In this document: positions 41,201-49,327 of the stretch, piece after piece
Layout: each line of letters opens with the position of its first letter
How positions within the stretch are numbered: position 1 is the stretch's first letter
Source of the DNA: Hymenobacter sp. UV11
GTDB lineage: Bacteria > Bacteroidota > Bacteroidia > Cytophagales > Hymenobacteraceae
Length of the DNA: 64,000 nt
Reading direction: 5' to 3'
Assembly: GCF_004684095.1 (NCBI RefSeq)
Contig: NZ_SRII01000011.1
Location: forward strand, 124,001 to 188,000
The notes under the pieces: model-generated
Told to the model about the DNA's origin: nothing
Database searches by the model: none
The model's input: the letters and a program-made list of their open reading frames with translations, nothing else
Program-made: the position numbers and the translations under genes

Positions 41201-41655
41201 ACCTGTCCAACAACAAAAACGCCCTGGAAATCGACGCCCGCGCGTCGCGCCGGGGCGACGTGGAAGTAGAAAACCACCTGCTGCGCTACCTCGACAAGCG
41301 GCAGTACTTGGCCGCGTTCGTGGGGTTCGACTACCGCAACGACAAACTGCTGCTCCAGGAAGGGGTGCGCAACCTCAACGGCAAGTACGACCGGCGGGTG
41401 TTCGACGCGGGCTTTTACTACCTGCTGCCCATGCTGGTGCGCTCCGAGTTTCGGGTTGACGACAACGGCCGGTTCCGGCTCCAACTAGAGCGGCGCGATT
41501 TGGCGCTGAGCAATAATTTCTTTGCCGACCTGGTGGTGAACACCGACCTGGAATACACCATCGGCTTCCGCTACCAGTTCAGCCGCTATTTCTCCGCCAG
41601 CACCAACTACGACAGCGACTACAAGTGGGGAGCGGGCCTGACGTTTCACTACTAG
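38299..41655 (+). CDS. Multicopper oxidase with DUF2231 membrane domain, Met-rich linkers and C-terminal barrel-like region
   Basis: Protein of 1118 residues from MFEDFPNLHP; the ORF extends upstream but without a signal. Parts in order: DUF2231-type domain with four helices (HPLVVHLPIVLIL; about 1-140); a Met/Gly/Lys-rich linker (about 155-385, repeated MPGM/KGMD units); and a CopA-type oxidase with complete copper sites: H435-W-H437, H477-S-H479, H862-P-M-H865-L-H867-G-H869 and H910-C911-H912 with H916 and M921, plus a second Met-rich insert near 700-790. The last 180 residues (ALEIDARASRRGDVEVE to LTFHY) resemble a CopB-like outer-membrane beta-barrel. It would oxidise Cu(I) in the periplasm. 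Inner-membrane helices and an outer-membrane barrel in one chain are unusual. Confidence 0.9.
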   Translation: MFEDFPNLHPLVVHLPIVLILLSAGLQALLVIRDWPQVRWVALATMSGGFAGAIAASTYFHAMPMGLPPKAAAVFNTHEQYASYTLWLAGITLLLGVGALFFKTQHRAYELLVLVVALAAAGAVTVTGHHGARLVYIEGVGPQGHLVMKGEHDEKHEGQQQAMPGMNMKAGDSMQVAPSKAPKPAARQPRVPGTTYYMSSSAHWSGGGMQQPGMKGMSMPATQPMPGRKGMDMGSGSKAKSAPNQGVRPKAKPVSARMKGMDMKGMTGKGTGAKSPSQPPMKSMPGMTRKQAPARPAAKSKAMPGMGGTPATEMEAMPGMDMNGSEKRSAADNQAGQGRSMGAMPGMSMPATPAPAFLYDNNPAWEKAHPTPTTYRGKRVVYDLYVHDTLANFTGKKRWAIAVNGHIPAPTLTFTDSDTAVIRVHNRMKMETIVHWHGLLVPNAQDGVPYLTTTPIKPGTTHTFTFPLRQSGTYWYHSHTALQEQAGLYGSIVVKRPDEAPLTEKVLLLSDWTDENPHQVLRYLKKSAEWYSIRKGALQSYGEAIAAGYFKDKVQQEWKRMTPMDVADVYYDRFLINGQEKSYFQGVKPGERVKLRLINGGSSTYFTVQFAGGPMQVVAADGINIVPVTVDKIEMATAETYDVIVTVPANGAYELRATSWDIVGHGSVFLGNGPEMPAPTLPKLDYFAMLRAMNGMMSSMNMSGGGMNMGTMQNMKGMSTGGPPTAPPMPGMDMNSKPAGAPLKGMDMNSKPAAAPKPKSAPMPGMDMANDQGTMPGMFMSMNMPGMGGSGTQLSYDMLKAIHPTTLDSTNKVREVKLTLTGNMLRYVWSFDNKTLSEADVIPIRRGENVRFVLTNTTMMRHPMHLHGHFFRFVTAQGRYSPMLHTFDIKPMETVTIEFLADEDKAWFFHCHNLYHMMSGMARIVSYEDGPKNEFAKTGYRGLTREDNVLYPWADVAVHSQGAFGQFNLSNNKNALEIDARASRRGDVEVENHLLRYLDKRQYLAAFVGFDYRNDKLLLQEGVRNLNGKYDRRVFDAGFYYLLPMLVRSEFRVDDNGRFRLQLERRDLALSNNFFADLVVNTDLEYTIGFRYQFSRYFSASTNYDSDYKWGAGLTFHY

Positions 41656-41709
41656 TCGGGCCGCCCGCTTCGCTCCGTGCTTCGACATCGGGTTTGCTAA
41701 CCGCTTGGC

Positions 41710-41880
41710 CCAGCCAGGAGCAGCCCACTCCGGCCACCAGGTGGCAGAGGATGTGGCAGTGGAAAAACAAGCCCTGAAAAGACGTGCAGCCCTCTTCAAA
41801 CACCGCATGAACGACGTGCCCATGTCAGCCTGGTACTGCGCGCTGGAAATAGACCTGCGCCAGAAGCCAGGCAAAACCAA
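41710..41880 (-). pseudogene. Multicopper oxidase C-terminal remnant
   Basis: On the minus strand one frame reads HGHVVHAVFEEG, then SFQGLFFHCHILCHLVAGVG, similar to the H-C-H-x-x-x-H end of the oxidases in this window (FLHCHILYHLVGGM). A stop codon precedes it and no upstream domain is present. It is a short relic of a third oxidase of this type, opposed to the intact one. Confidence 0.4.
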
Positions 41881-42096
41881 GGTACCCACTCCACTACAAG
41901 CCGAGCAGGGCGTGTTGTATTAGCAGCTCGAAATGCTAGTCATACTGGGGCCTAGGCCCAGAAGTAAGAACTAAATGCGTACTATTCGCTACTAAATTAC
42001 CGAGCACGCCTCGGTTCCGCTCAGGCTGACGGACCGCCGCTGACGCAAAAGCAAGCCTAATAACAAACTCCACACGTCCATTCCTACACAAAAACC

Positions 42097-42336
42097 ATGG
42101 AACTACTAAAATTCAAAACTACTGTCACGACAGCGGAAGCGGTGGCCAAGGTCGCCCCTGCTTTAAACAGACTGCCAGCAGTGGTGAAGTGGGATATAGC
42201 TTCCGAAACCGAGCCCCATGTGTTAAGCATCTCAGGGCATGAGCTGGACCCGCAGCAGATAGAAAACGTGTTTCGGGAAGCCGGTTTTCAGGCCAAGCTC
42301 CTTCGCGTGCTAGGGATAGGAGGAGACGACGTGTAG
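42097..42336 (+). CDS. HMA-like protein without CxxC
   Basis: Protein of 79 residues with the length and pattern of an HMA domain: ELLKFKTTVTTAEAVAKVAPALN, VVKWDIASETEPHVLSISG, QQIENVFREAGFQAKLL. Where CopZ has N-C-G-G-C the sequence is T-T-A-E-A, so both Cys are lost. It probably keeps the ferredoxin-like fold. It may act as a regulator or partner rather than carrier; unproved. It stands alone, between oxidase debris and another small gene. Confidence 0.65.
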   Translation: MELLKFKTTVTTAEAVAKVAPALNRLPAVVKWDIASETEPHVLSISGHELDPQQIENVFREAGFQAKLLRVLGIGGDDV

Positions 42337-42536
42337 GCAGAACCGCGTGCGGCACCCACTAGCAGCAGCGATACGGACCTGACTAGGTACACAATTTCCG
42401 GCAATTATTACATAGTTTATTGCAAAGCAACTAGTTAGCTATTGCTATTCGAGTAGCCAGTTATCCGGCTTGCCAGTTGCTAATTCCTCGGGTTCTCATT
42501 TCAGGGTACTTTTCCACGTGAACTCCACCTTGTTCT

Positions 42537-42758
42537 ATGACCATCAAGCAGTTGCAGCACTTGCTTCGCCGGCTGACTACGCGCGCGGCGAAGCCAGCAA
42601 CGGCCGATATTGAGGCCAGCTGGCAACAGCTGACCATCCGCTTCGACCAGCTACAATTGCCCGGTCAGAGTGGCAGCGACTTGGCCCGACACTGCATCGA
42701 CCGGCCGGGCCCGCACGGCGCTTTATCGAAGGAGGCTATCCGTGCGCCCGCAGTCTAG
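42537..42758 (+). CDS. Small protein with DRPGPH motif
   Basis: Protein of 73 residues, no signal or helix. The C-terminal part contains IDRPGPHGALSKEAI. A second small protein at 62698-62934 has LVDRPGPHVFDRFADGIL at the same relative place, and both begin with a short acidic/basic region and a Trp-Gln (SWQQL, GWQRL). They are therefore paralogues of a small unnamed family linked to metal genes here. Function unknown. Confidence 0.55.
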   Translation: MTIKQLQHLLRRLTTRAAKPATADIEASWQQLTIRFDQLQLPGQSGSDLARHCIDRPGPHGALSKEAIRAPAV

Positions 42759-43028
42759 GCCATGCTGAACAAATCAATTGTACCAGGGCCGTGACACCCA
42801 GCTTAACTGTCGCGTTGGTGGAGTAGCTGTCGTTGTTCGCGTCCGGCTATAAGTGCCAGATAATGGCTATCCAGGTGAGGAATTGAGTTTTATACGGGTT
42901 ATGAATGTCGCCCGCGAGCAGGCGCCGGCCAGGGTGGGGGTACCCCTGGTATCCAAGTTCATCGCACTAGGCTCAACCCTACGCGTTTAGCCTCAAATCC
43001 TGCTTCCCGTAGCCTCGCCCATGTTCCC
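42759..43028. other. Intergenic stretch
   Basis: About 270 bp without a supported gene between the DRPGPH protein and the DUF6122 gene. No repeat or RNA was recognised. Confidence 0.4.
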
Positions 43029-43790
43029 ATGCCTGTTTTCCGCCTCCTTCTATATATAGCTGCCGGCTTGGTTCTGGTATTGGGCGGTTGCCGGTCGTCC
43101 GCTGTAGTGCCTAGGTTTTCAGTTGCTGGTGGGTATGGGCCCCCGCGACCGGTACAGCACGTCGATACGGCAACGGCGCTAACTGCCCCGGGGCGCCGCC
43201 CCACCCAGCGGAGGCGGGTGAATGCGGAAGCGCGGCCCGGGGTTATGGGCCCGCAGGTCCGGGCACCCAGGCGGGAAAAGGAGCCTGCGGGTAGCCGGGA
43301 TACAAAAGCAACGGCCGCTGACACTGCGCGTAGCACAACCCAGCCTATAGCCCTGCGCGGGACACGCCAGTCTGTTTCGCCCAAATTATTCAGCGCCCAA
43401 ACGCTGGTTCACTACGGCCTGCACTTTGTGTTCCCGGTAGTGCTGGCGCTGGTATTTTTCCCCCTGCTGTGGCAAACTGCCTACCTGATTATGCTGGCCA
43501 CAATGCTCATGGACCTGGACCATCTGCTGGCCAAACCCATCTTCGACCCACTGCGCTGCAGTGTGGGCTATCATCCGTTGCATTCTTTTTATGCCATCCC
43601 GGTGTATGGGTTGCTGCTCCTGCTGCCGGCGACGCAAATGGTCGCCGTGGGCCTGCTTTTTCACCTGCTCACCGATACGGTAGATTGCTTGTGGAACTTC
43701 AGCCACTGCCGCGAGTGCTACCTTAGCTCCCGGATTTATGCTTTACGCAACCGGGTGCGGCAGCTACTGGGCCGTGTTAAGGTCGAGTAA
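43029..43790 (+). CDS. DUF6122-type membrane protein with lipoprotein-like N-terminus
   Basis: Protein of 253 residues. The first 25 residues look like a lipoprotein signal (LVLVLGGC). A basic, Pro/Arg-rich linker follows to about residue 115. The C-terminal domain is DUF6122: LVHYGLHFVFPVVLAL, LMDLDHLLAKPIFDPLRCSVGYHPLHS, and LLTDTVDCLWNF, with intact D-x-D-H, HPLH and D-x-x-D motifs that could bind metal. It has about four membrane helices. The paralogue in the CopA block (19781-20095) lacks the linker and has altered motifs. Role unknown. Confidence 0.75.
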   Translation: MPVFRLLLYIAAGLVLVLGGCRSSAVVPRFSVAGGYGPPRPVQHVDTATALTAPGRRPTQRRRVNAEARPGVMGPQVRAPRREKEPAGSRDTKATAADTARSTTQPIALRGTRQSVSPKLFSAQTLVHYGLHFVFPVVLALVFFPLLWQTAYLIMLATMLMDLDHLLAKPIFDPLRCSVGYHPLHSFYAIPVYGLLLLLPATQMVAVGLLFHLLTDTVDCLWNFSHCRECYLSSRIYALRNRVRQLLGRVKVE

Positions 43791-43816
43791 AGGGGAACTA
43801 AGGTTTTATACACTAA

Positions 43817-43875
43817 TCACGAAGTGGGGTGCGAGTCGATAACATGAAATTATCGACTCGCACCCCACTTCGTGA
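43817..43875. terminator. 26-bp perfect stem-loop between convergent genes
   Basis: Bases 43817-43842 are the exact complement of 43850-43875, with a seven-base loop. It lies between the plus-strand DUF6122 gene and the minus-strand oxidase gene, so it probably terminates both. Confidence 0.65.
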
Positions 43876-43967
43876 CGAGTATAAGTGCAGTAGGTGGAGC
43901 AGCATTAGCGCTAGCGCTTGAATCCCCGAAGCGGCTTACTTCGAAATATATGGGACAGGGCCAGCCC

Positions 43968-45101
43968 CTAGGGGTTGACGGTGTAGAACGTATCCATACC
44001 GGCTGCTGCGTGGTTACTTACGTGGCAATGGTAGGCCCATTTGCCGGGGTCGTCGGGGGTCATGTCGGCCACGAAGGAGGATGCCGGCAGTATCTCAATC
44101 ACGTCGGTATCCCGGTGATTGATGACGGTAGCGTTGCCGTGCCAGTGGGCCGTATGCACTCCCGTCACGTCGCCAAAGCCCATCACGTACCAGCGCACGT
44201 GCTGGCCCTTGGTCATGTTAAGGGGAGCATTGTTATTGGCCATAATGTAGCCGTTGATGCTGTGCATCATGTTACTCATCTTAAAATCATCCGGATTGGG
44301 ATTGATAAAGCCGGGCAGGTAGGTGGCGATGTTGCGGGCCAAATAGGGACTCATGTTCTCGTCGAAGATGTTGTAGAGCGTCACCAGTTCGCGGTCCACG
44401 TCCGTAGGGGTGGCATCGGCGTTAGCCATAGACCGCTTGGTCACAACAATGGCCCCAACCATGCCCGCGTATAAATCACTCTGATTGGTATTGACGGCCG
44501 AATGGTACACCCACATCGTAGAGCTACCCTCCTCCGGGGCGGGTCCTGAGCCTTCGCGTGCAAAAAATCGGTAGACGTAGGAGGCATTGGGCGCAATTAG
44601 GCTGGCCTGCGTGCCCGCCGCGTTGCCTGAGCCCTCCGATTCTTTGCCGTAAAGCAAGCCGTGCACGTGAATACTGGCTCGAATCGTCGTTTTATTCTTG
44701 AAATACACCTTTACCGAGTCGCCCACGACCGCCCGGATAACGGGTCCGAGCAGGCCCAGGTGTGCCCACTCCGGAGCAATGGGCTTCGGGGTGGTGAAGG
44801 TGGCGTCGGTGTATTCCACGTAGCGGGCCTTGCGGTAGGTGCTGCCGATGCGGGGGTGGGGGCCGGTGGGGGTGCGCACGGCAAACACCGAATCCAACTT
44901 ACTGAAAGGCATCCCGGAAAACACATTGCGGCCTTCCGGCAGGTAGTTCCAGTCCACTTCCTCGGCGGCGATATAATACACCCGCGTCTGTACCGGCGGA
45001 CCGGAATTGGGCGTCACAGCATCGTCCTTTTTGCAGGCACTAACCAGCAGCAACAGCAGGGCAAACAAGCTAAGCTTGGGTATATAAAATTTCCTTTTCA
45101 T
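43968..45101 (-). CDS. Two-domain multicopper oxidase lipoprotein (ceruloplasmin-like)
   Basis: Protein of 377 residues with a lipobox (LLLVSACKKD). Two cupredoxin domains: the first contains H145-V-H147 (ASIHVHGLLYGKESEG) and MWVYHSAVNT (H200), the second VHTAHWHGN and the C-terminal WAYHCHVSNHAAAGM. The usual H-S-H of the first domain is H-S-A here, so one trinuclear-site ligand is missing or supplied elsewhere, as in some ceruloplasmin-type domain pairs. It opposes the plus-strand genes and faces an intergenic region of about 280 bp shared with the next plus-strand gene. Probably a periplasmic copper or iron oxidase. Confidence 0.85.
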   Translation of the reverse strand: MKRKFYIPKLSLFALLLLLVSACKKDDAVTPNSGPPVQTRVYYIAAEEVDWNYLPEGRNVFSGMPFSKLDSVFAVRTPTGPHPRIGSTYRKARYVEYTDATFTTPKPIAPEWAHLGLLGPVIRAVVGDSVKVYFKNKTTIRASIHVHGLLYGKESEGSGNAAGTQASLIAPNASYVYRFFAREGSGPAPEEGSSTMWVYHSAVNTNQSDLYAGMVGAIVVTKRSMANADATPTDVDRELVTLYNIFDENMSPYLARNIATYLPGFINPNPDDFKMSNMMHSINGYIMANNNAPLNMTKGQHVRWYVMGFGDVTGVHTAHWHGNATVINHRDTDVIEILPASSFVADMTPDDPGKWAYHCHVSNHAAAGMDTFYTVNP

Positions 45102-45382
45102 AATTAAGAGAGAACTTGATGAAAACTCAGTGGCCCATTCAGGCCGCCGATACTGTTGCGGTTTACTCCATGGGGCTAGGGGTGTTTTACACTATCAGTG
45201 CGCATCGACTGTATAATTCTACGTTTCCAAAAACTTTGCACTATCCGCAACAGCAATTGTAGGGAGCCGAGAATTATGTAATGCAACTGCGCAATTGTGA
45301 CAAACCAGCGAAGAAGTGGGCCGTACATCACGAGCCGCCCTACTAGTGCGCAGTATAATCCGTTAATTAATTGTCTACATAC

Positions 45383-46723
45383 ATGTTACGTATTGTTACG
45401 ATAGCGGCAAGCCTGGCGCTGCTGTTGAGCGCCTGCTCGGCTAGTAATACTACCACCGAGCCGCGCAAGGAAATCAGTTACCTGCGGGGGCCTTATAATG
45501 CCGCGTTTTTTCGCCGCCACGGCGAATCGGAAGCCTACTCGGCGGGCTTTCACTTTCACCACGGCAAGGAGCACGACGTGACCCTGCTGACCCCACCGGC
45601 TGACCGCGCCCGCATGGACGACGAGTTTGACCAACAGGTGTACAGCTTCGTCAAGAACAAAAAGTCGAAAGTGGGCCCCACAATGGAGCTGTACGGCCCC
45701 TACGTGGCCCGCGTGGCCTGGAAGCTTTACCGCGTCATCGACTGGACCCACATGCACCACGAGCAGACCTACGACATTATGGCTAGCCCGCGCGTAGCCT
45801 AGGACAAGAAGAAGGCGTACACCGACCGGGCCGTGAAGTATTACCTGGAGAAAAACCCGGACGTGGCCCGCAGTATCGCCCCGCTCGACATCACCATGCG
45901 CCGGGCCGCCGTGATGATGAAGCCCTACTTCACCTACTACCGCAACTACTACCCCAAGTCGAACAACGAGGCTTACGTGGCCCACTGGTGGCACCCGGCC
46001 GCCTACGAGTGCCTGATGATAAGCGGCAACGCCCCCGGCGGCCAGGAAGCCGCCCTCAAGGAGATGAACCGGGTTATGTTCGACCAGGCGTTTAAGGACC
46101 GGCCCCAGCGCATGGTGCTGAGCCGCGAGGTGATGCCGCGCTACTCGCAGATGTCACCGGAGTCGGCCAACATCTTCGACAACCTGCACATGCTGCACGG
46201 CATTGCCTACGACATTCTCAGCTACGAGAAGTGGACCGAAACGCAGAAGCGTGACGAGCTGTACCGCGTCATCAAGGCCATGAGCTACCAGCCGGGTGAC
46301 GAAAAGTACGTCCGCAAGTTTCCCCTGCCGCACCCCGACCTGGACCCGCGCGTGTACTACGACTGGATAAAAAGCTCGGAGGGGGAAATGTCGCGCATCA
46401 TGATGGAGATGCAGGAGGAAATGATGCCGCTGATGATGCCCCAAGGCATGAGCCCCGAGATGAAGGAGCAGATGATGGCCCAGTTCAAGATGAAGATGCG
46501 CCCCGGCATGGAGGCCGGCGAATTGCCCGGCTCGCTGAGCGAAGCGCTGATGAAGCTCATGCCCGACATGAAGATGATGCCCGAAAGTATGCAGCCTGGT
46601 CAAACGCCGCAGATGATGGTGGACGTAATGCTCAAGGGCTGGCAGGACAAGCACGGCACCATGCCCGATGCCCCCGCCTGGTCCATGACCCAGGAGCCCA
46701 CCCTGCCCCCGCTGGCCCACTAA
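45383..46723 (+). pseudogene. Met-rich lipoprotein gene split by an in-frame TAG
   Basis: A single frame of 447 codons with a lipobox (LALLLSAC) is interrupted only by TAG at 45800-45802 (RVA, stop, DKKKAYTDRAVKYYLEK); Trp or Gln would be expected. Before it: YLRGPYNAAFFRRHGE, FHFHHGKEHD, WTHMHHEQTYD. After it: WWHPAAYECLMISGNA and a C-terminal Met-rich region (MMLMM-like repeats: EEMMPLMMPQGM, MMAQFKMKMRPGM). His and Met clusters indicate copper binding. Two ORFs of 139 and 296 codons can be called separately. The family is not recognised. Readthrough or recent loss are both possible. Confidence 0.65.
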
Positions 46724-46768
46724 CGTCGGCAGTGCTCCCCTCTTTTCAACTGCTTGATTTACCGCTTC

Positions 46769-47557
46769 ATGAAAAAACTTCTTTTCCTGCGCCGTTTGCT
46801 GCTGGCCGCGCTTTGCCTGCTGGGCCTGGCCCCGCTGGCCCACGCCCAGACCGACCAGCTTAACCTCGATGCCAACCTGCCCACCCGCCTCGAAGACGCC
46901 TACCCCACGGCTTGGCGCAACCGCGAATTCCAACTGCCGGTGCGCTACCAGCGCAGCCGGACGGACGCCAACCTGGTGCAGTACACGCCTACCCTGGAAT
47001 TTGGGCCCTTCCGCAATACCCAGGTGGCCGTGGCCGTGCCCATCTACTCGGGCAACGGCGACCGCTCGGGCAGCGGCGACGTGCAGCTGTCGGCCCTCTA
47101 CAACTTCAACACCGAGGGCCGGTACTTGCCCGCCGTGGCCCTGGCCGGCAGCCTGACCGTGCCCACCGGCCGGGGCAGCGCGGGCACCGACTACAACGGC
47201 CGCTTCATCCTCACCAAAAGCCTTTTCAGCTCACTCAACCGCTTGCACCTCAACGTCGTGTATTTCCACAACAGCCAGCCCGGCGTAGTGGCCGAGGGCC
47301 GCGAGCTGAAGGCCGAGCGCCTGGACCGCTTCGCCCTGCTGGTGGGCTACTCCACGCGCATCGCGCCGCAGTCGGTACTGGTGCTTGATTTCGTGCGCGA
47401 GCAGCGCCGCTTGGTAGGCGAGCTGGGCTCCTCCCTCGAAGCCGGCCTTCGCCGCCAGATGAATCCCCGGCTGGTGATGAGCCTAGGGGCCTCCGCTGGT
47501 CTGGGCACCGATGCCGACAAGTTCACGGCCACTCTGGGCCTGCAGCACGCCTTTTAA
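46769..47557 (+). CDS. Outer-membrane beta-barrel transporter-like protein
   Basis: Protein of 262 residues from MKKLLFLRRL with a signal peptide (to AHAQ). The rest alternates short strands: TPTLEFGPFRNTQVAVAVPIY, VQLSALYNFNTEGRYLPAVALAGSLTVPTG, LNRLHLNVVYFHNSQPG, ALLVGYSTRIAPQSVLVLDF, ending with LGLQHAF. The PTG...G pattern and Phe end resemble the MetA-pathway/phenol-type outer-membrane transporters. It follows the Met-rich lipoprotein by 45 bp, in the same orientation. Substrate unknown. Confidence 0.75.
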   Translation: MKKLLFLRRLLLAALCLLGLAPLAHAQTDQLNLDANLPTRLEDAYPTAWRNREFQLPVRYQRSRTDANLVQYTPTLEFGPFRNTQVAVAVPIYSGNGDRSGSGDVQLSALYNFNTEGRYLPAVALAGSLTVPTGRGSAGTDYNGRFILTKSLFSSLNRLHLNVVYFHNSQPGVVAEGRELKAERLDRFALLVGYSTRIAPQSVLVLDFVREQRRLVGELGSSLEAGLRRQMNPRLVMSLGASAGLGTDADKFTATLGLQHAF

Positions 47558-47594
47558 CCACGGGCCACGCTGCTGGCTGCTCCCGTTTTCGCCC

Positions 47595-48119
47595 ATGAAC
47601 GTCACCCGCCAAACCCTCCTGCTGGGGTGGGGGCTTACCGTCACCGGGGCCTACCTGCTCACCGAATATCTCGGTCACGCACTGGAGGAGCCCCACAGCG
47701 CCATTCTCTGGACCTGGGCTGGGGCCATGCTGCTTCCGGTGGGGCTCACGCTGGCGCTCGGCCGCCAAGCCAATGCGTTGGGGTGGGTATGGGCCGGGGC
47801 CACGGCGCTGGTTCTGCTCGAAAACTTCGGGGCCCACGCCGCCGAAGTCAAACTGCTGATGCAGTTTAGCTTTCACGCACTGTGGTTCCTTTTTGGGGCG
47901 GCGGGCTTCGCCTATACGGCCATGGCGGTAAAGGGCACTGCCCGAAAACAACTCTACGCCGGCGCGGCCCTTCTCAACCTACTAGGGGCCATCATGGCAG
48001 GGCTCAACCCGAACTTTCTGAAGGGCTACCAGTACCTCGTGCTGGCCCTGATTCAGGGCGTGCCCATGCTGCTGGACCTGCCGTTGCGCCGGCAGCACGA
48101 GGTTCCGGTAAACCATTAG
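47595..48119 (+). CDS. Small integral membrane protein, unknown
   Basis: Protein of 174 residues from MNVTRQTLLL with about five or six hydrophobic helices (LLLGWGLTVTGAYLL, ILWTWAGAMLLPVGLTLAL, WVWAGATALVLLENF, ALWFLFGAAGFAYTAMA, LLNLLGAIMAGL). Between them are His/Glu residues (GHALEEPHS, FGAHAAEV) that could bind metal. It lies 37 bp after the outer-membrane protein and is probably co-transcribed. The family is not recognised; a longer in-frame start exists at 47511 inside the upstream gene and is unlikely. Confidence 0.6.
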   Translation: MNVTRQTLLLGWGLTVTGAYLLTEYLGHALEEPHSAILWTWAGAMLLPVGLTLALGRQANALGWVWAGATALVLLENFGAHAAEVKLLMQFSFHALWFLFGAAGFAYTAMAVKGTARKQLYAGAALLNLLGAIMAGLNPNFLKGYQYLVLALIQGVPMLLDLPLRRQHEVPVNH

Positions 48120-48294
48120 CCGGCGGGGCCAGTATTCCCGGTAGATGTACTTATTTTCACTTAGGGCCATCCGATTACCAGTTGCTCCGGACCTACCCGC
48201 CTCCCGGCGCTGGTATACCGCCATACTCAATCTGCCAGTAGATGCCGCGTAGACGAAGGCTTCAACGTTTCGCCTGCCCAGCGCCGCTACCCTG

Positions 48295-48525
48295 GTGCTT
48301 TTCACCCAGGCTCCGCCCGGCGCGCACGTGTTCCCGGTGGATTCCGTGGACGCCGCCCGGCGTCGGTTTGAGCACCGCCCACTGGTGCCGGGCGAAAACC
48401 GGGGGCGCATGGTAGCGGCCGGACCGGGTCGTCTCATCCTGGCTGACCCGGCCAACAATCAATTCACGCTCTTCGAACCTGCCGGCAGTGAGCTTCCTGG
48501 CTGCCTTTCCTTACCAGTAAGCTGA
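48295..48525 (+). other. Possible gene fragment
   Basis: A 77-codon frame (LVLFTQAPPGAHVFPVD, then RRFEHRPLVPGENRGRMV) opens downstream of an in-frame TAG at about 48253 and ends just before the DUF305 gene. It lacks a signal or known motif. I regard it as the remains of a gene; the whole interval 48120-48563 has no supported CDS. Confidence 0.25.
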
Positions 48526-48563
48526 GCATGATTAGGCTCCTTCAACCAATTTACCTTGCCTTT

Positions 48564-49028
48564 ATGGAACATAAAAATCCCTATCCCCGCTTTTTCCTGA
48601 TGCTGGCCGTCTCGCTGATGGCCATGTATCCCGTGATGTACCTGAACGTCTACGAGTGGGACCACGTGTACTTCAGCCTCACTCGCGTGTACATGGCCTT
48701 GTTGATGTTGGTGCCCATGACCCTGATTATGATGGGCTTTATGTGGAGCATGTACCCCGACAAGCGCCGCAACGCCCTGATTATGGCCGGCAGCTTAGTG
48801 ATGTTCGGAGTAGTGACGTTTATGGTCCGCACCCAGGTGTTTGTTGATGACACGCTATGGATGAAGGCCATGATTCCGCACCACTCCATTGCCATTCTGG
48901 TCAGTAAGCGCGCCACCATCAAAGACCCCGAAGTGCGGGCACTGGCCGACAGCATCATCAGCGCCCAGCAGCGCGAGATTGGCCAGATGAAGCGCATGCT
49001 GAAGCGGCTGGAGCAAGCACCTCGTTAA
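48564..49028 (+). CDS. DUF305 protein with membrane helices
   Basis: Protein of 154 residues from MEHKNPYPRFF. Three hydrophobic helices rich in Met (FLMLAVSLMAMYPVMY, LLMLVPMTLIMMGFMWSMY, LIMAGSLVMFGVVTFMV) precede one DUF305 repeat with AMIPHHSIAILVSK and the closing QQREIGQMKRML. This is the membrane-bound type of DUF305 protein. The single HH pair and the many Met suggest copper handling at the inner membrane. It is followed by about 1.1 kb of degraded sequence. Confidence 0.85.
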   Translation: MEHKNPYPRFFLMLAVSLMAMYPVMYLNVYEWDHVYFSLTRVYMALLMLVPMTLIMMGFMWSMYPDKRRNALIMAGSLVMFGVVTFMVRTQVFVDDTLWMKAMIPHHSIAILVSKRATIKDPEVRALADSIISAQQREIGQMKRMLKRLEQAPR

Positions 49029-49207
49029 TCCTTTCGGCGGGTAGGGGCTAGGGTACCATACCGCGTCGGCTATCGTTCGACGGCTAAGGATTGGTTTTGC
49101 CTGGCAAGCCACAAATTCTGCAAGAAATCAAGCGGATTCTGTACTAACCCGGCGTTTTTTACTGGCGTACTTTGTACTGTTGCTGCTTTTCTTAGTTGGG
49201 TTTCCTC

Positions 49208-49280
49208 TTGAAGCGCTTGGTTAGCTTGTTTCTACTCCTCAGTTATTTGCTGGTCAGTCCCGGATTGGTCTACCCACCCT
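49208..49280 (+). pseudogene. Start of a HYC_CC_PP-like gene, truncated
   Basis: A TTG-started frame reads LKRLVSLFLLLSYLLVSPGL, nearly the same signal peptide as the Cys-rich protein at 62193-62582 (MKRPLSFLLLFVYLLSSPGL). It then meets a TAG (about 49279) and loses homology. It is the front end of a lost duplicate. Confidence 0.5.
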
Positions 49281-49327
49281 AGCCGCTGCGCGGCCGGGCA
49301 GTATTTTTCAGCCTTGAGCTAAGCGGG

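Noticed and set aside
39271..41484. 737-codon open frame on the minus strand opposite the large oxidase
   Set aside because: It is antisense to a protein with complete copper-site motifs; the translation is His/Val/Ala/Gly-rich with no domain, which is typical of shadow frames in GC-rich genes.
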